In this document: one piece after another, positions 1 to 6,052 of the stretch | How positions within the stretch are numbered: the first letter of the stretch is position 1 | Layout: each line of letters starts with the position of its first letter | NCBI GenBank assembly: GCA_016126025.1 | Contig: JAEFDA010000075.1 | Span: 1-29,398 of the forward strand | Source of the DNA: Nitrososphaerota archaeon | GTDB lineage: Archaea > Thermoproteota > Nitrososphaeria > Nitrososphaerales > Nitrosopumilaceae | Direction: 5' to 3' | DNA: 29,398 nucleotides | The notes under the pieces: model-generated | Databases searched by the model: none | Seen by the model: only the letters and a program-made list of their open reading frames with translations | Told to the model about the DNA's origin: nothing | Made by a program: the position numbers and the translations under genes

Positions 1-1
1 C

Positions 2-106
2 CATGACCGGCCGCACATGTCACTGGACACGGACATCGAGGAGACGCCCGCAATGGCGTTTGAGCGCAAAATGCCCCCGGCGGGATCTGACGCAACCGAC
101 GAATAG
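2..106 (+). CDS. 3' end of an unrecognised gene (partial)
   Basis: The reading frame enters from outside the window and is open for 34 codons before a TAG at 104-106. The visible tail is hydrophilic and acidic (it begins HDRPHMSLDTDIEE and ends SDATDE) and uses GC-rich codons like the genes nearby. A short hairpin follows the stop at 116-136, which fits the end of a transcript. The tail matches no family I recognise, so no function is given. It could be a chance frame because only 105 bases are visible; the sequence to the left of the window would decide. Confidence 0.45.
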   Translation, partial: HDRPHMSLDTDIEETPAMAFERKMPPAGSDATDE

Positions 107-115
107 GGAGTACAA

Positions 116-136
116 GCCGGCAGGAAGTCTGCCGGC
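116..136. terminator. Short hairpin after the partial gene
   Basis: An 8-bp perfect stem (GCCGGCAG at 116-123, CTGCCGGC at 129-136) encloses a 5-nt loop, 10 bases after the TAG of the partial gene. No T-run follows, so termination is only a guess. Confidence 0.3.
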
Positions 137-261
137 AGGGGGATCCTGCGCACTATGGTCCAAGTCGGACTATTGTCCCGGCCTAGGACGCCGCCGATGA
201 CCATCTTGGACCCATACGGCATGCAGCATCGGTCCTCCCGCCGCATTTTCTATGAGACTTT

Positions 262-336
262 TCGGTAACGTCATATTGCATTCGCCAGCAGACATTGCCT
301 ATGGCGCTTGGGGTGAACGACTTTCTGGATTCCACA
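262..336. repeat. ~74-bp element, copy R1 (upstream of pckA)
   Basis: This stretch aligns with 5933-6006 with roughly three quarters of bases identical by eye and one 1-base gap. Shared blocks include CGGTAAC, TCATATTGC, CCTATGGCGCTTG, GGTGAAC and GGATT. The start codon of pckA is 49 bases after the end of this copy; the second copy ends 47 bases before the start of the pentapeptide gene. It may be a shared regulatory region or a relic of a mobile element. Confidence 0.7.
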
Positions 337-356
337 GCAGCCCCCAGATTGCCAAA

Positions 357-366
357 GAGATAATAA
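357..366 (+). promoter_or_regulatory. TATA-like box of pckA
   Basis: The AT-rich AGATAATAAG lies about 24 bases before the GTG at 385, the spacing expected for an archaeal leaderless transcript. It follows repeat copy R1. Confidence 0.5.
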
Positions 367-384
367 GCCATTTTCGAACGGGAC

Positions 385-2028
385 GTGTTATCTCATGACG
401 GGGGGCGGGTGTCGGCGGTGACAGCGACTAGGAGTGTTACAGGCCGTGTTGTCCCCGATAGGTTCGCCGCGCAGCTGGAGGAGTTTGGCATCGCGCCCAG
501 AAGGGTCTTCCGCAACCTGCCCACCAAGGACCTGATGGAGGCCGCGCTCAAGTCCGGCGACGCGGTGCTCACCGACAAGGGGGCCGTCGCGGTGAGGACC
601 GGCAAATACACCGGCAGATCCCCCGACGATCGCTTCATCGTACACGACGACGTGACCAGGGATACGGTGGACTGGAACAAGATAAACCACCAGTTCTCCC
701 CCGAGGCGTTCGGCAGGCTGCTGGAGAAGATGCGGCAGCACGTGCGCGGCAGGGACGTGTACGTCTTTGATGGATTCGTGGGCGCCGACAAAGAGTCGCG
801 CATGCCCGTCAGGGTGATCAACGACCATGCGTGGCAGAGCCTCTTTTCCAGCAGGCTCTTCATCAGACCGGCCGACGGGGAGATGGAGACCCACGAGCCC
901 GAATTCACCGTCCTGTGCCTGAACGACTTCAAGGCCAAACCGGAGGAGGACGGCACCAGATCCGCCGTCTTCATTCTGATAGACCTGACCCGCAGGATCG
1001 TGCTGATCGGCGGGACTAGATACGCCGGCGAGATAAAAAAGTCGATATTCTCGGTCATGAATTTTCTGCTGCCGGACAGGGGAATATTCCCCATGCACTG
1101 CTCGGCCAACACGGATACCGACGGCCACACCGCCCTCTTCTTCGGACTGTCGGGCACCGGCAAGACGACCCTCTCGGCGGACAACTCCCGCATGCTCATA
1201 GGCGACGACGAGCACGGGTGGTCCAACACGGGAATATTCAACTTTGAGGGTGGGTGCTACGCAAAGTGCATCAACCTGACCGAGAAGAACGAGCCGCAGA
1301 TATGGAACGCCATCAGGGACGGGGCGGTCCTGGAGAACGTCGCGGTGGGCGCCGACGGGGTGCCCGACTACGACGACGGCTCACTCACCGAGAACACCCG
1401 GGTGGCGTATCCGCTGGACCACATACCGGGGGCGGTCCAGCCCAGCGTGGGAGGACACCCCAGCGTCGTGATATTCCTGACGGCCGACGCCAAGGGCGTG
1501 CTTCCCCCCATATCTCGGCTGGACAGGGCCGGAGCCATGTACCACTTTATGTCCGGATATACGAGCAAGCTGGCCGGCACCGAGAGGGGTGTGAAGAAGC
1601 CAAGGTCCGTCTTCTCGGAGTGCTTCGGCGCCCCCTTCATGCCCCGGCACGCGCAGGCGTACGCCGGCATGCTGGCCAGAAAGATCGACGAGCACGACAC
1701 CCGCGTATACCTGATAAACACCGGGTGGTCGGGAGGCCCCTACGGGGTGGGCGAACGGATAAGGCTCTCGTACAGCCGGGCCATGGTGACTGCCGCCCTC
1801 GGGGGCCAGCTGGACAGCGTGGATTACAGGAGGGACGAGATCTTCAACCTGAGCGTGCCGCGCAGCTGCCCCGGAGTTCCCGACGACATACTGGACCCCC
1901 GGAACACCTGGAAGGATAAGAAGGCATACGAGAAGCAGGCCAGGCGGCTGGCAGGCAAGTTCCAAAACAACTTTGCCAAGTTCAACGGCGTCCCGCCGGA
2001 TATAGTGGGCGCCGGCCCGCGGGCATGA
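385..2028 (+). CDS. pckA: Phosphoenolpyruvate carboxykinase (ATP-type)
   Basis: This 547-residue cytoplasmic enzyme interconverts oxaloacetate plus ATP with PEP, CO2 and ADP, the entry step of gluconeogenesis. The substrate-binding motif TGKYTGRSPDDRF is near residue 75. The kinase P-loop GLSGTGKTTLS is near residues 253-263, followed by the metal-binding IGDDEHGW and the NFEGGCYAKC segment. These are hallmarks of the ATP-dependent family, and the length is usual for it. The GTG at 385 is chosen because a TATA-like box lies 24 bases upstream; GTG codons at 409 and 418 are alternatives. The 3' end overlaps the convergent subtilase gene by 47 bases. In an autotrophic archaeon the enzyme probably runs towards PEP for sugar synthesis; that direction is inference. 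Confidence 0.97.
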   Translation: MLSHDGGRVSAVTATRSVTGRVVPDRFAAQLEEFGIAPRRVFRNLPTKDLMEAALKSGDAVLTDKGAVAVRTGKYTGRSPDDRFIVHDDVTRDTVDWNKINHQFSPEAFGRLLEKMRQHVRGRDVYVFDGFVGADKESRMPVRVINDHAWQSLFSSRLFIRPADGEMETHEPEFTVLCLNDFKAKPEEDGTRSAVFILIDLTRRIVLIGGTRYAGEIKKSIFSVMNFLLPDRGIFPMHCSANTDTDGHTALFFGLSGTGKTTLSADNSRMLIGDDEHGWSNTGIFNFEGGCYAKCINLTEKNEPQIWNAIRDGAVLENVAVGADGVPDYDDGSLTENTRVAYPLDHIPGAVQPSVGGHPSVVIFLTADAKGVLPPISRLDRAGAMYHFMSGYTSKLAGTERGVKKPRSVFSECFGAPFMPRHAQAYAGMLARKIDEHDTRVYLINTGWSGGPYGVGERIRLSYSRAMVTAALGGQLDSVDYRRDEIFNLSVPRSCPGVPDDILDPRNTWKDKKAYEKQARRLAGKFQNNFAKFNGVPPDIVGAGPRA

Positions 2029-4012
2029 CCTTGGCGGCCACTCCCACCACGCCTGCTATCGCCACCGCTATCGCCAGCTGCCTCCATGGTACGTCCGGGA
2101 TGCCTTGGGGGGGCGCCGCACCGGGGGTTGCGGTATCCACCAGTATGGTGTCGTACGCCGCGGTTCCGCGGGATCCGGTGACTATATCCGCCTGTATATA
2201 GTGCAGGCCGTTCTCGTACACGTCTACGTACGCGGGCCGGTCAGGCACAACCGAGATGCGGTACTCCTCTCCGCCCCTCCCGGCGACGGTTATCTTGGCA
2301 AAGCTCCACCCGTCCGGGTGCGACACCTCAAACCACAGCCGGCCGCCGTCCTGCGTGGTCGTGACGGTCCCCTCGGTGTGCTGGAGTAGTATCGGAATGG
2401 TATACAGCGTGTCCTGGTGGGTCACCTCCAGGTGCCCCTCCACCGTCCCATCCGAGCCCAGATGCAGCAGCAGCGTATCGTCTAATATGGAGTGGGACAC
2501 GTGGGCGCCCGGAACGTCGTACTCCACCGATATCTCCCCCAGGTGGCCGGCCAGCGGCCTCAGATCCACCGGAACCGTAATGCGGGGTCTGTCGGGGGTG
2601 ACGCTGGCCACCACCACCGGAGGCTGTACAACCAGCCCCGCGGAGAGGGCGGCGGTCACGTTAAGCCGCCCGGATCCCGCATCGTGCATGGAGGCCCGCA
2701 GGCCCGTCTGCTCGGTCACCGCCGAGGATGTGGACACCAGTACGGAACGGATGTCCTCCGGCGACAGCCCGGAGTTCTGCTGCATGAGAAGGGCGGCGGC
2801 TCCGCTGACGTGGGGCGTGGCGTAGCTGGTGCCGCTGACCGTCCCGTGCCCGGACAGCGTGGTGGTGTTGATGTACACGCCGGGCGCCATGATGTCGGGC
2901 TTTGCATAGAACGGCGATACCGGACCCCGGGAGCTGAACGGCACCGGGTGGTCGGGGTCCAGCAGAAAGTTCAGGACCGCCCGGGCCCCCTCCCCGGTCA
3001 TCTCCAGTACCTCCAGGCCGTCCTCCCGGCTCATGGAGACGGCCGGTATGCGGGGGGCGTACCCGGGCTCGTTGAAATCGTGGATGAGCTCGCCGTAGAA
3101 TATCCCGTCCTCGTTGTTGAACACTATGATGGCAACGGCGCCGGCGTCGGCGGCGTTGCCCTCCTTTATGGAAAAGTACAGCATCTCCCCCATGGTGTCG
3201 CTGCCCCTCTCGGCCAGCACCACGGCGCCGGTCGCGTTAATCCCCGCCAGATCCCGCTCCCGGGCATATTCGGCGAACACCACCGGGGCGTCTATGGGTT
3301 CTGCGGGCACCGCCGAGTCCATCATGGGTATGGCCACGAACGGCATATCGTTCACGGTCAGGGTGGCCACCTGGCTGGAGGTCAGGTTGTTGTACGTGGC
3401 CCCCGCCGTAAGGGCCAGCGGGTTGCGCCCCGGGCTCCCTATAGACTCGGAGACCGGCCCGTCGTTGCCGGCGGCAGCCACCACCAGCACGCCCCTCTTG
3501 GCCGCCTCGCTCACCGCCGCGTCGATGCGGTCGTTGGTCTTGTTGACTCCCAGGCTTATGTTGACTATGTCGGCGCCCGCCTCGACGGCCATCCGCAGCG
3601 CCGCCACTATGAGATCTGGGCTCACCCCCTCCCCGTCCTCGGACACCTTGTAGGCCAGCAGTCGGGCGGCGGGAGCCACGCCGCGGACATCCCCGTCCGC
3701 AGCTATCACTCCGGCCACCTGCGTCCCGTGTCCGTTTGTGTCCAGCGGGGGCTGGGAGGGATCTATAAAGTTGTGGCCGCCCACAACCTTGCCGTCGGGT
3801 CCAAATCCCAGCAGGTCCGGATGGCTGTAGTTGATGCCCGTGTCCACCACCGCAATCAGTATGCCCTCGCCGTCCAAGCCGCCGGAGGAGAAATTGGCAC
3901 CTATGTGCGGAACGCTCTTTTCTAGGTATGTGGTCGCGGTGTCTTCCTCGGGCGAATATAGGGCCAGGGCCGCCAAGACCAGCAGCGGCGCCAGGGCCAG
4001 TGCCCACTTCAC
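1982..4012 (-). CDS. Secreted subtilisin-like serine protease (S8) with C-terminal membrane anchor
   Basis: This is a 676-residue extracellular peptidase. A hydrophobic signal peptide (KWALALAPLLVLAALAL) comes first. The catalytic triad is visible: Asp near residue 57 (VVDTGINYSHPDL), His near 95 (NGHGTQVAGV) and Ser near 396 (SGTSYATPHVSG), with the oxyanion Asn near 183 (AAAGNDG). About 200 residues separate Asn and Ser, and this insert resembles a protease-associated (PA) domain. A beta-rich C-terminal region follows, then a single membrane segment (LAIAVAIAGVVGVAA) and a basic tail, so the protease domain should stay tethered outside the cell. GTG at 4012 is chosen because a TATA-like box lies 27 bases upstream; a TTG at 4021 is also in frame. 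Its 3' end overlaps pckA. The substrate is unknown. Confidence 0.93.
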   Translation of the reverse strand: MKWALALAPLLVLAALALYSPEEDTATTYLEKSVPHIGANFSSGGLDGEGILIAVVDTGINYSHPDLLGFGPDGKVVGGHNFIDPSQPPLDTNGHGTQVAGVIAADGDVRGVAPAARLLAYKVSEDGEGVSPDLIVAALRMAVEAGADIVNISLGVNKTNDRIDAAVSEAAKRGVLVVAAAGNDGPVSESIGSPGRNPLALTAGATYNNLTSSQVATLTVNDMPFVAIPMMDSAVPAEPIDAPVVFAEYARERDLAGINATGAVVLAERGSDTMGEMLYFSIKEGNAADAGAVAIIVFNNEDGIFYGELIHDFNEPGYAPRIPAVSMSREDGLEVLEMTGEGARAVLNFLLDPDHPVPFSSRGPVSPFYAKPDIMAPGVYINTTTLSGHGTVSGTSYATPHVSGAAALLMQQNSGLSPEDIRSVLVSTSSAVTEQTGLRASMHDAGSGRLNVTAALSAGLVVQPPVVVASVTPDRPRITVPVDLRPLAGHLGEISVEYDVPGAHVSHSILDDTLLLHLGSDGTVEGHLEVTHQDTLYTIPILLQHTEGTVTTTQDGGRLWFEVSHPDGWSFAKITVAGRGGEEYRISVVPDRPAYVDVYENGLHYIQADIVTGSRGTAAYDTILVDTATPGAAPPQGIPDVPWRQLAIAVAIAGVVGVAAKVMPAGRRPLYPAGRR

Positions 4013-4034
4013 ACACTGCAATCCGTATTCTCTT

Positions 4035-4043
4035 CTAAAAATT
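4035..4043 (-). promoter_or_regulatory. TATA-like box of the subtilase gene
   Basis: CTAAAAATT on plus (AATTTTTAG on minus) is centred 27 bases upstream of the GTG at 4012, which supports that start and a leaderless mRNA. Confidence 0.55.
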
Positions 4044-4290
4044 GTTCGGCCGGGCAGCAGGACGGCAGAGTGCCGCGCATGGGTACGCGGCGCAAGACAT
4101 CATGCTGCGATCCCGCCCGAAAAATTCGGCGGTCCTCGCCATTCTGGCGCTGCATCGGATCCCGCGCCGGCAGATCGAACGGACACGCGCAACGGTACAC
4201 GGCATCTACGCCCCGCCACGGCGCATTCCCCTGATGCGCGACATATGTCAACGCGGAGCATCCGGGCGCATGCCGGCCACCAAGAGCGGC
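4044..4290. other. Divergent intergenic region, no gene seen
   Basis: About 250 GC-rich bases lie between the promoters of the subtilase and sod. Open frames pass through, but none has a promoter of its own, recognisable motifs or natural-looking protein composition. It probably holds upstream control sequence for both genes. Confidence 0.4.
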
Positions 4291-4294
4291 CAAA

Positions 4295-4302
4295 GTATAA
4301 AT
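4295..4302 (+). promoter_or_regulatory. TATA box of sod
   Basis: GTATAAAT is a near-consensus archaeal TATA box centred 27-28 bases before the ATG at 4326. It therefore predicts a transcript starting at or just before the start codon. Confidence 0.65.
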
Positions 4303-4325
4303 TGACAGCGAAGCCGCCCCAACCC

Positions 4326-4946
4326 ATGGTAAAATACACACTTCCCGAGATGCCATACTCCTACGACGCCCTGGAGCCGCACATTGACGCCAGGACGATG
4401 GAGATACACCACACAAAACACCACCAGACCTACACCACCAAGCTCAACGCGGCCCTGGAGAACTGCCCCCAAGACGTGCAGGACACTGACATTCTGGACA
4501 TACTGGGCAACCTGGAATCGGTTCCCGCCGAGCAACGGGGCGCCATAAACTTCAACGGCGGAGGGTTCGACAACCACAGGCTGTTCTGGAACAGCATGAG
4601 CGGTTCGGGCGGCGGCGAGGCCGGCGGCGCAGTGGCCGATGCCATCGCAGCTGCGTTTGGCGGGTTCAGCCAGTTCAAGGAGAAATTCTCCGCCACCACT
4701 GCTGTGATACAGGGCAGCGGATGGGGATGGCTTGTGTACAACCCGGCCTCAAAGGCCGTCGAGTACAAGTCGATGCCCAACCAGACCAGCCCCAGAACCG
4801 AAGGGTTGGTGCCTCTTCTGGGCTGCGATGTATGGGAGCACGCATACTATCTAAAGTACCAGAACCGCAGGCCCGACTACATATCGTCGTGGTGGAATGT
4901 GGTCAACTGGGACGAGGTAGAGGGGCGGCTGGCTGCGGCCAGCTGA
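4326..4946 (+). CDS. sodA: Superoxide dismutase, Fe/Mn family (Mn-type signature)
   Basis: This 206-residue cytoplasmic enzyme converts superoxide to oxygen and hydrogen peroxide. The metal ligands are His28 (MEIHHTKHH), His84 (GGFDNHRLFW), Asp167 and His171 (CDVWEHAYY). Gln152 in MPNQTSP together with Gly79-Gly80 before FDNH is the arrangement typical of manganese-preferring enzymes; iron types carry the Gln at the other position. Real metal use can still be cambialistic. The ATG at 4326 fits the known family N-terminus (YTLPEMPYSYDALEPHID) and sits 28 bases after a good TATA box, so the longer open frame upstream is not coding. A T-rich terminator follows. The gene stands alone and is read away from the subtilase. 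Confidence 0.97.
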   Translation: MVKYTLPEMPYSYDALEPHIDARTMEIHHTKHHQTYTTKLNAALENCPQDVQDTDILDILGNLESVPAEQRGAINFNGGGFDNHRLFWNSMSGSGGGEAGGAVADAIAAAFGGFSQFKEKFSATTAVIQGSGWGWLVYNPASKAVEYKSMPNQTSPRTEGLVPLLGCDVWEHAYYLKYQNRRPDYISSWWNVVNWDEVEGRLAAAS

Positions 4947-4949
4947 CCG

Positions 4950-4970
4950 CATATTTATTTTTGTTTTGTG
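4950..4970 (+). terminator. T-rich terminator after sod
   Basis: Beginning four bases after the stop codon, the plus strand carries a run of T-rich sequence (TTTATTTTTGTTTTG), the usual form of an intrinsic archaeal terminator. Confidence 0.6.
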
Positions 4971-5055
4971 ATGTTTGGTGCCGTAATTCTCACCATAACT
5001 AAATTCAAGCATTCTTTCCCAGCGGTTGACAGCAGCTGCCAGACGACGCGCCTAA

Positions 5056-5259
5056 ATCCATTCTACATGCTATGCAACCGAATGTGAATATAGTCAGATT
5101 TATCAAAAAATACCTGAAAAAAGAGTCGAAAAGACCGCCAAATATACACCATACAACGGCAATAAATTGGATGGTCGCTTGACTAAATATAGCAAATACG
5201 CGGGCGAGTCGCGATTATTTACCCATTTCGCTTATATTCCAAATGTTAAGGATAGTTGA
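5056..5259 (+). pseudogene. Open coding-like fragment without a start codon
   Basis: A frame of 67 codons ends in TGA at 5257-5259. It follows an in-frame stop (5053-5055) and has no ATG or GTG. Its composition (Lys, Tyr, Glu, for example EKRVEKTAKYTPYNG) looks more like real protein than the shadow frames around it. A different frame at 5072-5182 (36 codons from an ATG, MQPNVNIVRF) overlaps it and also looks protein-like; only one can be meaningful, or both are relics. I do not recognise either. The stretch is AT-richer than the rest of the window and lies next to a transposase relic, so decay of a former gene is the likeliest reading. Confidence 0.3.
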
Positions 5260-5333
5260 TCGGGCCGTACACGTCATCCATAGTGACGCGACTATGTTAT
5301 TTCCGACAGCAAGTTGTCTCTGAAGACGTTTGG

Positions 5334-5825
5334 CTAGGTCGAACTTGAGCCCTGCCATTCTGAAGTATCTTGTTTAACATTTAAGCCCTTTTTTGTACGT
5401 ATTATGAGCCAGCTTAAACTGTTCACACCACGGGTTAGAGACCAGTAGATCTGAAGTATCTTTGATGAGTGCTTTTTCCGGAAATTACTTTGGAACGTCA
5501 CTATAGTGGTGATCGTACCCCGCTCTTTGAGGCTCTTGTAGGCCGGGTGCTCGTCGGTCATTACCGTGGAGCCAGACTCTATACACTCCTGTACCATGTC
5601 GGCTAAAGTCTTGCCATCGCGCAGCACGTTCATTATTGTAACGTCCGGCGCATACTCCATGGCTCGCAGGGCAGCCGTCGCATAGGTGGTCTTGGTTCCT
5701 GTGGTAGCTGCCGTAGAGTTTGAGGGCCGGTAGTCCAGGTCTTTGCTGGTCTGGGAATGCTCACCGTATTTAGTGTTTGTATGCGCGTGCGGATCATGAC
5801 AGTCATGAGATGCAGTGCGGATCCG
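5334..5825 (-). pseudogene. Decayed IS1595/ISXO2-like transposase
   Basis: Reading minus from 5825 there are 163 open codons with no proper N-terminus. The best match to the family is VTIMNVLRDGKTLADMVQ followed by SGSTVMTDEHPAYKSL, which resembles the DDE catalytic segment of ISXO2-like transposases (an Asp-rich '.SxxMTDEHxxY' motif). About 30 residues later comes HSSKILQIYWSLTRG, resembling the 'H(T)NxIExFWSLLKRG' segment with its final acidic residue lost. The zinc-ribbon N-terminus is absent and the C-terminus is scrambled. In another minus frame, 5374-5480 is open and reads CEQFKLAHNTYKKGLKC. A 13-base direct repeat (5359-5371 and 5450-5462) suggests rearrangement. No intact element ends were found. 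It cannot move by itself. Confidence 0.6.
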
Positions 5826-5890
5826 TTACTGGCCACGCATCTAAAGGTTGGATATCCATACATTGTGGTGGTGAGGAACTGTAACAGCTA

Positions 5891-5914
5891 TGAGGTGGCG
5901 AAAGCGCCACCTCA
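5891..5914. repeat. 10-bp perfect hairpin
   Basis: TGAGGTGGCG (5891-5900) and CGCCACCTCA (5905-5914) pair perfectly around the 4-base loop AAAG. It lies between the transposase relic and repeat copy R2. It could be a terminator relic or part of a mobile-element end. Confidence 0.55.
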
Positions 5915-5932
5915 CACAGATGTTATACCCCC

Positions 5933-6006
5933 TCCGGTAACATCATATTGCCCCACAGGTGGGCATGGCCTATGGCGCTTGTGGTGAACAACTGTTCGGA
6001 TTTCAG
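5933..6006. repeat. ~74-bp element, copy R2 (upstream of the pentapeptide gene)
   Basis: This is the second copy of the element at 262-336. The longest shared blocks are CCTATGGCGCTTG and TCATATTGC. It ends 47 bases before the start codon at 6053, against 49 for the copy before pckA. On the minus strand the first half of both copies reads as a similar peptide (FTPSAIG and FTTSAIG), so a coding relic of the adjacent transposase cannot be excluded. Confidence 0.7.
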
Positions 6007-6017
6007 AGTTCCAACAA

Positions 6018-6030
6018 GTAAAATTTTTAC
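6018..6030 (+). promoter_or_regulatory. TATA-like box of the pentapeptide gene
   Basis: GTAAAATTTTTAC is a near-palindromic AT box centred about 28 bases before the ATG at 6053. This spacing selects that start over the upstream in-frame ATG at 5948. Confidence 0.55.
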
Positions 6031-6052
6031 TAGATCAAAACATGTTTTTTAT

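Noticed and set aside
388..1241. Two long open frames on minus inside pckA
   Set aside because: They lie fully opposite a strongly supported enzyme gene; long shadow frames are expected in GC-rich coding DNA and their peptides show no motifs.
2492..3925. 477-codon open frame on plus opposite the subtilase
   Set aside because: Its His/Gly/Arg-rich peptide is the reverse of subtilase codons, while the minus strand carries the full catalytic triad in order.
3831..4325. 165-residue N-terminal extension of superoxide dismutase
   Set aside because: The TATA box at 4295-4302 lies inside it, it overlaps the divergent subtilase, and the family begins at the ATG at 4326.
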